DNA of 64,000 nt from Ipomoea triloba (lineage: Eukaryota; Streptophyta; Magnoliopsida; Solanales; Convolvulaceae). Within the stretch, counting starts at the first letter, position 1. Every line of letters begins with the position of its first letter. Under the pieces are notes generated by a model. It saw nothing but the letters and a program-made list of their open reading frames with translations, had not been told where the DNA came from and made no database searches. Shown here piece after piece: positions 33,784 to 46,654 of this stretch. The translations under genes and the position numbers were made by a program. The stretch is taken from contig NC_044919.1 in NCBI RefSeq assembly GCF_003576645.1, positions 21,676,734 to 21,740,733 of the forward strand. The letters run 5' to 3'.

Positions 33784-34379
33784 GTCTGGAAGTGTCTTCG
33801 ACAACATGAAGAAACCTTTCCAACCTCCCACGACTCTTCCTGTTTGTCTACATTTTCTCAAAGCAAAGTTGATCCTTCGAAGCGGATGCTTTACTGTTTA
33901 CCATCTCCGGCGTTTTTCTTGAAATAAATTTCAGTAGCAGAAAGGCATACGCCACAAGAACCTTCTACTCCGGAAACTCTAGCTTCAAGATCAATGATAT
34001 ATACGACCTGCTGCATCAAAGGTTAAAGATCTGATCTAAAGAAGTTAGAAAATGATGTTTTTCACTTCAAAGAACTCTTCCTTGATCATGCACGCGAAGA
34101 TACCCCTATCTTGACACGTACTCCTGTGCAAGTGAATTTATATTTACTCTTCAAATTTTGTTAATGATGGGTGAGGTGGCAGACAAAGTTGCATGGAATT
34201 AAGGAAGATGTCCCTGGCATGATTTGTGCATTTACGAATTGCCATCATATTTCGTTTGTAAATTGTACTTAGCATAGTCCTACATAGTAGACTGTATAGG
34301 CTATAGTGTTATACTTATAAAATTGTACTAGCTAGATTAAATGTAATAAGCCCGGTTAGGTTGGTTTTTCCACCACCGG
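33784..34379. other. outer LTR element interior, unidentified
   Basis: The plus strand has short open stretches (for example ELFLDHAREDTP near 34070) but no assignable domain. No repeats are visible here. Confidence 0.35.
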
Positions 34380-35400
34380 CACTCTAAGTCCGGTCAGGTC
34401 GGTCCATCCACCACCGGCATTGTAATCCCAAGGTCAGATACTCGGTATAGTTAATTACGACGGCGGTCGGAAAAAACGCTACGACTGCGGTCAAAAAAAA
34501 CGCAACGGGAGCAAGGTGCCCGTTTATGGTCCTCGGACCGATTTTTGTGGGAGTAAGGTGCCCACTACGGGAGCAAAGTGCCCGTTTATGGTCCTCGGAC
34601 CAATTTTTGTGGGAGTAAGGTGCCCACTCCGGGAGCAAGGTGCCCGTTTATGGTCCTCGGACTTATTTTTGTGGGAGTAAGGTGCCCACTACGGGAGCAA
34701 GGTGCCCATTATGGTCCTCGGACCAATCTTTGTGGGAGCAAGGTGCCCAATACGGGAGTAAGGTGCCCCCTCGGTCCTCGAACCGATCTATTACGACGGC
34801 GGTCGAAAAAATGCTACGACTGAAAAGTCAGAAAAAACTACGGGAGTAAGGTGCCCGCTCGGTCCTCGAACTGATCTATTACGACGGCGGTCGGAAAAAA
34901 CGCTACAACCGAAAAGTCAGAAAAAACTACGGGAGTAAGGTGCCCGCTCGGTCCTCGAACCGATCTATTACGACGGCGGTCGGAAAAAACGCTACGACTG
35001 AAAAGTCGGAAAAAACTACACTCTTTGCACCGAGGAGGAATTACCCTCGTTCGCTTTGCTTTATAAATTGTACACGGTCATATATATAAGATTAGTCGTG
35101 TGCAAAGCCCGATTAGGTTGGCATTACCACCACCGGTGCCTTAAGTCCGATTAGGTTGGCATCACCACCATCGGCGCGATGAGCCCGAGACCATATCTCG
35201 GCATAAACCCTACGTAGTAGGCAGTTAAGTCCGGTTAGGTCAGCATTACCACCACCGGCATTGTAAGCCCGGTTAGATCGGCATCATATCGCCATCACCG
35301 GCACAGTTAGCCAGGGACCAATTCTCGGCATTAAGCCCTACGAGGTAGGCAATTTAGCCTGCCAGGTCGGCAGTCCGCCCCGGACAAATCCAATCCCCTG
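34380..35400. repeat. two tandem repeat families in the 3' untranslated part of the LTR element
   Basis: At about 34505-34770 a unit of roughly 70 bp repeats about four times (gggagcaaggtgcccgttta, tggtcctcggacc, tttttgtgggagtaagg). At 34755-35020 a unit of about 97 bp repeats nearly three times (cctcgaaccgatctattacg, acggcggtcggaaaaaacgc). Around them ggttaggt..ggcat..accaccaccggc recurs at 34360-34420 and 35110-35300. Such arrays before the 3' LTR are usual in Tat-like gypsy elements. Confidence 0.8.
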
Positions 35401-36357
35401 ATTGGTGAAACCCGATCCCTAGATCGGTAAATCCGATCCTTAGATCGGTAGAGTTCGAACGACCCCTGTAGTCCAAAAGACTGTGCTTAAGGTTGTACTC
35501 TTTTTCCTTGACTAGGATTTTTTCCCGTTAGGTTTTTTCTTAGTCTAAGATTTTTTAGCGAGGCAACCAGCATAAGTCACAGACTATATGGTCAGCTTTC
35601 CGCCCGAACTCTTCCTTGTTGGCGCTTGAAGTTGTGCTCTTTTTTCCTTGGCTATGATTTTTTTCCCACTGGGTTTTTTCTTAGCCTAAGGTTTTTAACG
35701 AGGCAACTAGCGTAGGTCACGGACCTTAGGGCTAGTATTCCAGTCCGAACCCTTCCTCATTGACACAACGTTAGGGCACGGACTGAGGGGGCTACTTGAT
35801 AGGGAATATACCCCGGGGATACGGTCCTAAGTATGCTATACGTATGTCCAGTGTACTATACGATATTAGCGTATAAAAGGGTGTTTGCCCTTCATGTTAA
35901 GTGGAGGGAGCCCTTTCTCTCCTTCTCTCTAAAGAGACCTTAGAAGGCCTAGCTCTCTCTTCTCTCTAAAGGGCTCAAGATCAATAAATAAAAGAGATGA
36001 TTTGGCCTAATTCTTCCTTGGATTTCATACTTTACATACACTGTAATACAATTTGAGGAATTAATCCTTATCACCCTAGATTGTTTGTTTTTTTGTTGTT
36101 TCGTTTTTGTTTGTTACATTGTTACTGTCGCATGATTTTTTTTAAAAAGTCATGTTAGGTTGGAAATGTTCGAGCTCCCGGTATTTTTGATAGAATTTGG
36201 GTAAAAAGAATCACAGTGTAATTTGTTAAATTTTAGGTAGGTCATTGATGAAATTTGTAATTGTGAACATTGAGGCTACAAGTTTCTCAATCTTTAAAGG
36301 TGTCTTCATACTTGGGAGCGAGTCTTCACACTCTGCAACAAATCTTGCATGTTTGTG

Positions 36358-38000
36358 TCATTGCATTTCTATCACGCTTTCGAATTGGGTGAAGAACCCT
36401 AACAACAAACCATGATCGTTGATGCATGCTCCAAATAGTCTGTTCTCTGCCTCGGATCGTGACGTTGTTCGCATTAGGCCACCCATAAAGACATCATTGA
36501 AATAGGCCTCTATCCAATTTGATCGTCCCTCATACAATTTTGTGAACCACCGATGGTCTCCTAGCCCGTACTCCACCATGACTGCGTCCCAGTTTATGTC
36601 GAACTCTTCACGTCCCAATGTTTCATTCCACACCACTGCATTTAATTTCTTTTGGAAGGTTTCGTCTTTTGCTAATTTCCCTCCCACCTTTTAACCCACT
36701 TTTGACGTGATGCGCCACATACTAAAATGGTGCCTTGCTACAGGAACACTTGTGGAATTGCTTTCATCATTGCAGGGTCTTGGTCTGTTATTATACAGGT
36801 AGGTGTGTGCCCCATACAACATTTGAATGTATTTAGAAGCCAAACATACAAAGGTATATCTTTCTTTGAAATTAGCCTTGCAGCAAAAGTCACGCACTTC
36901 TTGTGATTATCAATCCCAGTTAATGGCACGAAGACCAGCTTGTACCTGCACACAGCTCACATTTAGTATATATACGATTGGGCACACATTTTTAACACAG
37001 TAAGCACACATCTTATCTTATCCAGGCACACATAATTCACAAAAATGGATTAAACAAATTTTAGTATATATACGACCGTGCACACATTTTTAACACAACA
37101 AGCACATAAATTATCTTATCCAGGCACACATAATTCACATAACAGGAATTTTAAATCAAATTATTTCTAACATGTTCGTGTGGTAAGTTGCATTAAAAAA
37201 CACCATATCTCTAAACTGTTAGTAGTTTATCTTTGCTGTTGGATCAACCCAATACACCCTCCATAGTTGGTTCTCTTCGTCCACATCGTAATCAAATGTA
37301 TACGTAGGAAACAATTCCTGTTTCTTTACGTATTTGTTTATCACTACTTGTGCATTAGCCTCATGTAGGTGTGCATGTACATCTCTCCTGCAATTTCTAA
37401 ACTCAACACATGTTGCCCCAATATTATCGAATCCTCCTGTCAGTTCATTATATAGCTCGAACGCTTTTGATGTTCCTATGTTCGCATTTGCACAGACTAC
37501 TATGAATGCCTGATGACCCATATCCAACTTACAGTTTATCCATAGGAAGGGTCTTCCCAACTGTGAGCATAAACGGTGGTTGTGTGCCTCTTGTAATACG
37601 TTCACCGCATAGTATCCATCTTTTTTACGCTTAAGGCTACATCTTGCCTTACATCCCACCGGCCCGATTTGACACGAGTCGTCGTGTCTTTATCTCTATT
37701 GTGGTGTCCTCACTTGTGACTTTATTCCCTCCGTTTGTGTTCATTGTGTGCCCTTCCCTTGAACAAAGCAAATATTTCACGCCAACGTCTCCATCTCGGG
37801 GCTTTCTCATTGTGCTGCACCTAACAACAAAACCTACCACGGCTGCACCGTTTGTAAAACTGGACCCCTTCATCTACTATTGCAAATCTTTGACCGAGTT
37901 ATGGTTTTATTATTTCTTCACATTCTGGTATACATTCGTTAGTCCCTCCTTGGCAGAGTTCATCCTCCCACTCTTCACTATTGGAGTGTTGCCCGTCTAT
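36358..38000 (-). pseudogene. FAR1/FHY3-type Mutator transposase pseudogene
   Basis: The FAR1 DNA-binding zinc region is split over 37990-37560: a GFVVRCSTMRKPRDGD part, LLCSREGH, then after a frameshift near 37655 GCKARCSLKRKKDGYYAV and AHNHRL. The MULE transposase core follows: DEENQLWRVYWVDPTAKINY with an in-frame stop (about 37222), an intron from about 37170 to 36959 (GT to CAG), and YKLVFVPLTGIDNH with IITDQDPAM (36953-36740). The FAR1-type C-terminal part (36687-36358) contains FMGGLMRTTSRSE. Stops and frameshifts rule out a domesticated FAR1 or FHY3 gene. The N-terminal ORF at 38727-38449 may belong to it. Confidence 0.82.
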
Positions 38001-38739
38001 TTACGTTGGCACACAATAAATCAAAAAAAAAAAGCACATATTATATCCATAAGTGGCACACAATTTATCAGTTTAATGTCTGTAGTATACACATTCATCA
38101 TATGTTACCATATATTCATACGTTTTCCTGTCACCACTCTAAGCACAAAATTCCATTTTTTTTCAGTATCTAAAGAATGTAATATGATTATTTAATCACT
38201 CAAATCAAATTCAAATACCATTTTTTCTAATCTAAATTTTGCAATATTGTGATCTTCAATCCTTTTCATCTTCTAATAATGAATATTCAAACGCACCACT
38301 TTCGTGTATGCATAACTATACACGCTTAGAAAGGTTATTTGTTGTAGTTAAAAACCTTGTAATAAAATTAACCGTTTGTACCTGTGTAATTCTGTGGGCA
38401 TACAATATTTGCAATTAGGGCACACAATTAATTCGCACTAGGCACACGTTATACTCGGAGTGCCCTAAAGTATTTCCACGCATTTTTCAACGAAACACTA
38501 ATAACTAACTTATGGCAGAGGCAAAATACAATTTTCGGTGCATATAGGTCTGAATCATGCGTACCTTCAAACATTGCCGTTTCATTTTTCCCAGTGGATG
38601 CATCACCCATTGTGTGCTCGGAAAACCTTTCCAATTCTTCGTCCATGGCATTCTCAAGACTATTGTGAACGTTGCTGTCCATAGCATTCGCACAACATTG
38701 TTTTGGTGCTCTCCCTTTCCTATGCATGTCGTGATTTTA

Positions 38740-40321
38740 TACCTTAATTACAATTCATGTCTGAAATTGTAATATCTTCTGGACCTGGTCCAGTTGCTTT
38801 GACAAATATAGTTTAACCGTTATTCTGTGAAACCGAGACCAAACTTAGTGGTTGATTGCCGATCCGTGTCCAGAATTTCATCAAGTGCTGATGTGGTATC
38901 CATTATCTGGATCCGTTTCTTGAGAGTATTCAGTTCCTGCTTTAGCTTGACCACTTCTTGTTTTAGCTTGTCTTCTTGTTCAGAAGCAGCTTTGAGTAGT
39001 ATGTCTCTTTCATATATTTGGTTTTTGTACACTTTGCTAGCATTTTCTAATATCCCTACCTGACTACATAGAGAACAATTAGCTCTAAGTAAACATTCCC
39101 ATTTGGGAGACAACTTCTTATACTCTGTTTCATAAGAAAAAACAGGAGTTTCAAGTTCTTCTGCCGAGTCGTAGTCACAGCCTTCCGAATAAGCTACATC
39201 TTCATCTTCATCTTCATCTTCTGGATCAGTTGCAATCCTGGCCGTGAACGCAACGAAGTTGCCAGAAATTTCTTCTGCATCAGCTTCATCGTCACTCTAT
39301 GTTAGTGCTGCCATTGACTTTTTCCTTCGTAAGTAGGTGGCACATTCAGCTTGAACATGTCCAAAACCTTCACACTCGTAGCACCGGATGTCATTGTCAC
39401 CTGTCTTTTCTCTAGATTGAGTTGTACGTGAACCAAACGGTTGAGTTGTACGAGATGCAACAGGTTTATAATTTGATCCATTCGACTTTGAATTAAGTTT
39501 TGATGTATTTGATCCTTTGAAGTTTTGGGATTTGTTCTGCGGAAGCTGTTCTTTTGTGTGACTTGTTTTAAGATTTTATTGAAATGTTTGGTTAACAAAA
39601 CTACTGGATCATCATCATTGATTTTGTCTAGATCTGATTCAGGACCCTGTTCGTCAGCTGTAAAGGCAACATTCTTTTGTTTTCTAGAATGGTCAGTCAA
39701 TATTTCCATTTCATAGGTTTTGAGATTACCCATTAGCTCAGCCAAGTTTTGGTTTTCCCACCCGGGGTGTTCCTGTATGGCAGTTACCTTCATTCTGAAC
39801 CGAGGCGGGAGAAAACGTAGAACTTTTTTGATTAACTTCTGTTGCGAAAATGGTTCACCTAGAGTGACTGCACGATTAGCTATCTCTTGAACTCTTTCAT
39901 TGAAGCTAACGATGTTTTCATCTTCATTCATTTGCATATCTTCAAAGTCACTCTGGACTAGTTGGAGCTTGGACTGCTTGACTGAAGTAGTGCCTTCATA
40001 AGTTGTTTCTAAAATCTCCCAAGCTTCTTTGGCAGTGTCACAACCTGTAATCAAATTAAATTGGCTTTCATGAATTAAGGAAAAAATAATATCAAGAGCT
40101 TTAGCATTATAGCTCGCTGTAGTTGCTTCGGTGGCAGTCCATTCAACTTCAGGTTTCATCACTTTTGGATCTCCTTCTTTTGCACCATCTTTAGTAGGAT
40201 GCTCCCATCCAAATAGCACAGTTCGCCATACACCTTGAGCACGAAGATGCATTCTGGTGCGGGCTTTCGAGTAAACATAATTGTCTCCGGTTAGTTATGG
40301 AGGAGGCATGTGCTTATCCAT
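38740..40321 (-). pseudogene. Ty1/copia gag polyprotein fragment
   Basis: The probable start is the ATG at 40321 with a stop at codon 9. The long ORF 40252-39302 holds a UBN2/gag domain (AKEAWEILETTYEGT, FNERVQEIANRA, FLPPRFRMKVTAI). A frameshift near 39390 leads to a zinc knuckle CYECEGFGHVQAEC (about 39370-39330), an acidic region, and a coiled-coil stretch KLKQEVVKLKQELNTLKKRI (39000-38900). It ends at the FAR1 remnant, so protease, integrase and RT are missing. Confidence 0.82.
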
Positions 40322-40456
40322 CCTAAAGTACTTAACGCACAGTGAAATACCAAGACAGAACCAAAACACGAAAAACAAAAGCACACGATGAACTCGTAAG
40401 TTCAAGAAGCACGATTTTGAAGCCAAATCGGTTAGACTAATAATTTAAGTCCCCAG

Positions 40457-41265
40457 GCTCTGATACCAATTGAAATTGTAATCGTGGGTCTTGAATGTAC
40501 GAAAACTTAAAGTTCTACTTGATTTTAAAACCAGATTATCTTTTCCTTTAATTAGTTTGATTTAAACATAAAAAGATAAAAGATAAAAAGAATAGAACCA
40601 GGACACAGCAAATAATTACGCAGTTCGGAGCCAAATCTCCTACATTTGCGGGGCACTCACGACAGCCCAACCCACTAGATGTTTACCAAGATTACAGGGA
40701 GATGAAATGCTAAACATACACAAGGTCCAAAACCTACTACATCAACATTCATCAAACAATCTTCAAAATATCTTCAAGCTAAGTGATTGGATTCGTGCAG
40801 CCTCAACACGCCTGAATCAGCACCAGGCCATGAACCCAAAATCCAGTAGTAAGAACACAGATTATGCTGGAACACTGTCAGGAAACTCTTTAGATTAATG
40901 TATCTCGAAATTCTCACTAGTAAGTTGTCAAATAAAGCTTCAAACTCTATCCTTTATATAGTAATGTCACTTAACAAACTTTCCCAACTATTAGCTTGAT
41001 ATTCTCCTCTGAAAAGATACTGTCCACTCATTTAAAACCAAACCATAAGACTTGCTGAAATAAAACAGACTTTGTTAGATAAAAACGTTGGGATCACTGA
41101 AGCTGTTCCAGAAATCGCGAGTTGTGATCCAGAAGCATAATGAGCATTGAAATAGTCAACCTAATATATGAACTAACTTATATTAAAAGAATAAACTAAC
41201 CTAAGGTTTGTCAAATGATTAGCCAACACTAATGTGCATCATTTGTGCACTTACAAAGTCTAACA
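40457..41265 (-). mobile_element. 5' LTR and primer-binding site of the copia element
   Basis: On the minus strand the LTR runs from TGTTAGACTTTG at 41265 to ...CAATTTCA at 40471. The primer-binding site TGGTATCAGAGC follows at 40468-40457, complementary to tRNA-Met. The 795-bp LTR is long, as in some copia lineages. The 3' LTR is not in the window, so its age cannot be estimated. Confidence 0.78.
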
Positions 41266-42664
41266 CTATCTTTGTTAATAAAAAGTCTTCCATAATTATA
41301 ATTCGTGGAAAATATCTTCTTTGCCATTAAACATTATTTTTAGGCACCATTACCATAGTAGTTCAATCCCCATCTCAGTCGTTTATTCTTTTTGATTCAA
41401 TGGTAAGATTTGTCCTCATAATCCTCTATTAATATGTGTCTCATGTGAACAATGTATATATATGGATATAGATCATGTAAAAATAGTTGTTCCTGTGAAA
41501 AATAAGAATAAATCTCGATCATCCATCTAAAAAATGAATGGAAAGAGATTTATACTTAAAAAGGCTGGTAATATTTATATAATTCAATATTAAAATTTGA
41601 ATGAATAAATCATGTATATTATACTCAAACCAATACGTGTTAGACTTTCAAATTTTAAAAAAGATGCATATATAATAACCTTCTTTAAATATCCATGTGT
41701 ATTTTTTTTTGAAAAATATCCATGTGTATTTAAACGAAAGCAATACATGTTTAGACTAAAACAATGAATGATGTAGGTTTATTTTAAACTGATGCTCTTG
41801 TAAATTTTTGCAAATTTTCCAAAACGATGTTGTTTTTACCCCAACACTGTGTTGTTATACTTTTTTTTTTTTTATAACATAAATGATGCAACCTTTTTAT
41901 TTAAACTTCTAATGATTTTTCTAAAATGATATTGTTTTACTCCAAAGCAATAATGTTTTTCTCAGAATTATGCTTCTTTTTTCACATAAATGATGCAACT
42001 ATTTTTTATTTAAACGACTGCACATTTTTCAAAACGGTACTATTTTACCCCCAAGTTATTTTCACAAAAGCAATGCTTTTTTTTTTTCATCTAAATGATC
42101 CCATTCAACTTTAACATATCTATAAAAAAAACTGCCACAACATTTTTCGTTTAAATACCGATCTCATCCGCCAACTATTTTAAGACGAACATCCAATATT
42201 TATTCACATCACTCATAACAGAACCTCTTCTCACATGAAATCAGCCCTCTATGTGTGTGTTAGCACATACGTATGTGTGTTTCTAATAAATTTTACATAA
42301 TTTTTCTTTAAAAGATAGTGATGTTATTTTAAAAAATACATTTTTAAAAAATAAAAAATTTAGATAATTCTTCATGTGAAAAATGAATTAAGAAAAATTA
42401 AATATTAATGAGAGAGGTAAAAAGAATGTTATTTTTGTAAAATAATAAGTTTATTAGCAAAAATAAATAAAAATTCGGAGGTTATTTTTCAAAATGCTAT
42501 AGGGATAGTGTAAAATAACATATTATTTAAAACTCACTTTATCTATAACTTATATTAAATTATAAATTTTAAAACAAGCTTTGCCAATTAAACTTTTGTA
42601 AAAATTTTACCAAATTTGATTCTTTTTACATGTGACAATGTAATACTTTAAACTAAATTCTTTG

Positions 42665-42721
<57 letters not shown>

Positions 42722-42732
42722 CTATGTCTATA
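41266..42732. other. gene-free interval with degenerate repeats and (TAA)n
   Basis: At about 41780-42120 a loose repeat of roughly 85 bp recurs three times (aaaacgatgttgtttt..., acataaatgatgcaac, tttatttaaac). A (TAA)n run lies at about 42668-42720. No gene was found. Confidence 0.55.
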
Positions 42733-43889
42733 TCTATACTATATATAAAAGTAAAATCCTCCTATTTCATTTTCCTGCCCAAACTTTTGTAGTCAATTAA
42801 TTAAATATTTTATTGGTCAAATAATTAATAAAGCTTATTTGGTAAGAAGATGCAAAATGGAAATTAACTAATATCTATTAATTAGTAATATTATATCTAT
42901 ATTCACGTACCAATCTACATACACTTATAATAAGAGCCAATAATGTTAAACCCTTAACTGTGGAACTAAAAAAATGTTGGTGTAATAGTCTGCTATAACA
43001 TATTGTACTTTGTGTTTTCCTTATTGTGAAACCTCCAATTAAATTCCTAATATATCCTAATCTTTTATAATTTTACCAAATTTTTCCGTTAAATATAACG
43101 GAAGTTTAACATTAAATTATTTAGGCAATTTGTTTCTTTATTGCAGTTTTCAAACAAATTGGCAATATTTTATAATACAATTCTGTATAGATTCCTAACT
43201 TAAAATTAGAATATTGAAGTTTTAATAAGATTCTATGATACAATTTTGTATATATTCCTAACTAAATCATTATTCTACCCAAAATAACAGTATATAAATC
43301 CCTCATCTTATCACTGTTATTCAGCCAAAACTAAACCTAACATATTCTGCAACACACCATCTACTTTACTTGACATTCTATAGGTATGATTGTCAAAATA
43401 TTATCATGCCAATTCTATTATTTGTATTTGTACTCATAATGATTACATTTAAAAAAAAATCAATGATGGTATACTCATTAATTAGTATAACTTAAATATC
43501 GTTATGTAAATATATCTATTGTATAATCTGTTCATCTATACTTGTATCCTTGTATGTAACGTTGTGGTACGTTCTCATTATATTCCTCTTAATCTACACA
43601 TTTTAGTTACTCCTAACTCCCTAATCTATGGTTTTTGAATTTATGTTGTGGTTCCCATTATATTATTTCATAACATCATTTATGAACATATTTTCCATGA
43701 CACAAGGATATTAGTAATGACAAATGCAGTAAAGTTAATTGATATTAACACACAAACTGTGGGCTGGAGTTGTACAGTTCATGTCATTAAGAAAAACGAA
43801 CCAAAAAACGCTATTGAAATGCTTGAGAAAAAGTATATGCTCATCGTACTTGAGGATGAAACAGTAAGTAAATAGTAAAATTTTTCTCC

Positions 43890-43924
<35 letters not shown>

Positions 43925-44441
43925 TTTTATTTTTATCATTATTAGTATTATTATTATTATTATGAAGATGCATGCTCTCATTCACCACCAACATCATTGT
44001 AAATGCTATATCTATCAATAGTGTTTGATAATGACATTGGAATGTATGATATCACTTTACAACCCAACAAATGGTACATCATCTCAAATGTCATATGGTC
44101 AAACCTGTCCGGACGAACTATAAAGTACTTGATCAGAAATACAATTACACATGAATTTTAAATGGTCGGACCGATGCCCAAACAAGTGACAATGATTACA
44201 CGCCATTTGCTCCCATGTAAGTGGTTTATTTGTTTCTACTTATTTTAGTTGCAATTTAACTATTTATAATTTCGTTATGTTTTATTAAATATATAACCAT
44301 CGAGACTATTTCTTGGATTTTTATTAATTTAGCATTTTTTTCTCTCATTATTATATGACTACTTTAACCAATTAAGGAATACTAATTTAAAAATACGGAT
44401 TGGGCATTGGTTTAATCGCGCAACGCGCGTATTATAACTAG
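42733..44441 (+). mobile_element. Helitron fragment with 5' TC and 3' CTAG ends
   Basis: The left end TCTATACTATATATAAAAG starts after a host A. The right end has a GC hairpin cgcgcaacgcgcg (44418-44430), then CTAG (44438-44441) and a host T. It matches Helitron termini and A/T insertion. The interior has a piece of a possible RPA-like protein (43648-43875) and (TTA)n at 43896-43921. No helicase. Confidence 0.7.
43648..43875 (+). pseudogene. possible RPA-like (DUF223-type) Helitron protein fragment
   Basis: The 75-residue ORF contains TVGWSCTVHVIKK and MLIVLEDETVSK, which read like an OB-fold strand pair of the RPA1-like proteins carried by plant Helitrons. Downstream, in another frame, PNKWYIISNVIW fits the same fold. 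The match is by impression only; a chance ORF is possible. Confidence 0.35.
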
Positions 44442-45545
44442 TACTATTAATAAAAGTAAAATCCCCCTTCAACTTTCCCGAACAAACTAATATTATTAAT
44501 TAATTGGTAAACAAATTAATAAAGTTTAATTGGTAACAAAATTTTATTTACCAAATTCTGAGAATAATTAAACCATTATAATTGTGAGAATAACGGAAAA
44601 AAATTCTGTATAATTTTAGAAGAAAAAATAATTTATTAATTATTATTTATACCAATAATAATAATTCGATACTTATCTATACTTCTATATCTATTCTACT
44701 ATTAATAAAAATAAAATCATCTTTTGTGAAATTCCCGCTCAAACAATAGTAAAGATAAAATGGAAAAGAAAAACTGATTTTACTAATTGATTGAAAATAT
44801 AAAAAGATTCTAATGGAAAAGGAAACATAAATTAGACAAATTGGATATTACTAATTGACTGAAAATTATTTTAAAATATTTAACAAAATTAATTACACTT
44901 TCCTTTTGAAAACTTTAAATTATTTAAACTTTAAAAAATTAATTAAACATGAGTTTTTAGATTTTTTATAATAATTACAATTAATTCATTCAATTATGGA
45001 GGAGGAAGAAAAAACTAAATTTGATATGTTGAAAAGGAATATACTTTAAGGTATAAAAGTATAATTGTACATATATTAGTGTAATTGACTAATAATTATT
45101 ATGCAGAATTAAGCTAGGCATTGATCGTTGAATTTATTTTTATAATAATTATAATTTAATTATTTCTCATTTATCCATATTTATTTTAGTAATAATATAA
45201 TTACATAAGTCATATTACATATGGATCTTTTAAATATAATTGTATACAAATATTATTCAATTAATTGAGTAATACTTTTGCACTAATCTTATAATCAAAT
45301 AAATGTTTTTAATATTAGAATTCTTATAATTTCATCTTTATTTTTATTATCTAAATATATAATAAAAAATTTTATCCGTGCATCGCACGGGTAATTGGAC
45401 AATTATTTGCTCTAATTCAAGCAAGGAAAACATCAGATAATATAATTGATCCAACAAATTTCATCAATTGTATATTAATTCAAATATTCTTAAAATATTA
45501 TAACAAATTCATTCCGTGCAATGCACGGGTGAAAATACTAAGTAA
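44442..45545 (+). mobile_element. nested or truncated Helitron remnants
   Basis: Two more 5'-like ends occur: actattaataaaagtaaaat at 44443, directly abutting the previous Helitron, and tctattctactattaataaa at 44693. Two 3' hairpins occur: ccgtgcatcgcacgg near 45375 and ccgtgcaatgcacgg at about 45513, the latter followed by tgaaaatactaa. The interior is AT-rich and non-coding. Pairing of the ends is uncertain. Confidence 0.55.
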
Positions 45546-45879
45546 TAATTAATAACTAAATAGGATAATGACATTAATATCATTATCTATTTCTAAAATA
45601 GTTTTTAAGTTTCACATAAAGTTTGAAAATTCACTTTCGGAGCACTTCAACAAATTATACCTTCGCCAATATTTTTGACTTGAATCCATTGCATACAATT
45701 TTTTTAGTGTGGCTATTTGCAAGATATTACAAAAAAATTTTACATTTATTAAATTGTATTACAATTGCTAAGTATTTGATTTCAATTATAATTTCTATTT
45801 TGATGTTTGAACAAAACGCCTATTAAAAAATCTTATACACAGTAATTTTTATTATATGCAAAATAAAAATTGACACGTT

Positions 45880-45988
45880 AGTGGCATCCGGTGTCCCGAT
45901 TAACACTCCCACATGAATAATGGGAGTGGGTTCGAGCTATGAACATACTACATTGTAACAGAGTTAGTAGTACTCAAAAAAAAAAAAA
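45880..45988 (+). mobile_element. tRNA-derived SINE, family 1, 5'-truncated, with TSD
   Basis: The body carries agtggcatccgg, the B box ggttcgagc and a tail of about 16 A. A direct repeat AAATTGACACGTT flanks it (45867-45879, 45989-46001). The first 20 or so bases of the family head are missing. Confidence 0.85.
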
Positions 45989-46001
45989 AAATTGACACGT
46001 T

Positions 46002-46654
46002 TGAAGCAAACGCCTATTACCATTGACAAGTTTCTTTTAATTTATTTTTTACAACCATCTAACTTGCACTAGTTGGTGTGTTCAATTCATTGACCATTTT
46101 ACTATATTAGGTTGTAGCACTGATCAAGTGGTTTAATCAGCACTTTTCCATGAGATTATGAGAAGAAATATTCAACACTTAGCATAGAATATTCCAATCT
46201 CACTGCAGGATTCCGTAGCCGGTAGGCAGTATTTAGAAGAAGAGACCAATGTTTAAAATTAGACAATGAGCAGTTTGAGAATTATGTCCATAGTTGACAA
46301 ATCTCTTGTACGCACTGACATTTGTCTATGACTACTGAATTACCATGATTTGCATATATCGTTCCCAATACTCTGTCCGGTCGGGATATGGAGGGCTCAT
46401 TCCAACCTAGTTGACAGCTGTTGTGCTATTAAAATATAGGAGTATTTTATGGTTTTTGCGGGGTTGTCAGTGCAAGTTTTCAATTATTGGGGACTTGAGT
46501 ATTACTGGCAGAAAAGCCAGGGGTGGAGTTGAAATTATGCCTGCCTGGTTGAATATTCAATATTGGTGATCCAAGTCAACTCTTTTAAAGTCTGCAACTC
46601 TGCAAATCCTCTTCAAATTTTCTTTCCAGGCCATACCATACCTGCAAATCCTCA
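46002..46654. other. upstream region of the small membrane-peptide gene
   Basis: No ORF or repeat of note. It may include the promoter of the gene at 46655, but I see no clear TATA box close to the ATG. Confidence 0.35.

Larger units (their letters stand above)
30502..36073 (+). mobile_element. non-autonomous LTR retrotransposon with 277-bp LTRs and TSD CCCTA
   Basis: The LTRs are 30502-30778 and 35797-36073, both TGATAGGGAA...CCTTATCA, differing at three sites, so insertion was recent. The target duplication CCCTA is perfect (30497-30501, 36074-36078). A primer-binding-like tggcgtcgtccgtgggg follows the left LTR and a purine tract gactgagggggctact precedes the right one, setting plus orientation. 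No gag-pol of its own remains. The interior holds unidentified sequence, a nested copia-type element (31407-33783) and tandem repeats at 34500-35400, typical of LARD-like gypsy relatives. Confidence 0.9.

Noticed and set aside
36358..38000. Domesticated FAR1/FHY3 transcription factor gene
   Set aside because: The sequence has a frameshift in the DNA-binding domain and an in-frame stop after AKINY, so it is transposon debris.
43779..44018. Minus-strand ORF with Asn and Ile runs
   Set aside because: Microsatellite translation opposite the Helitron fragment.
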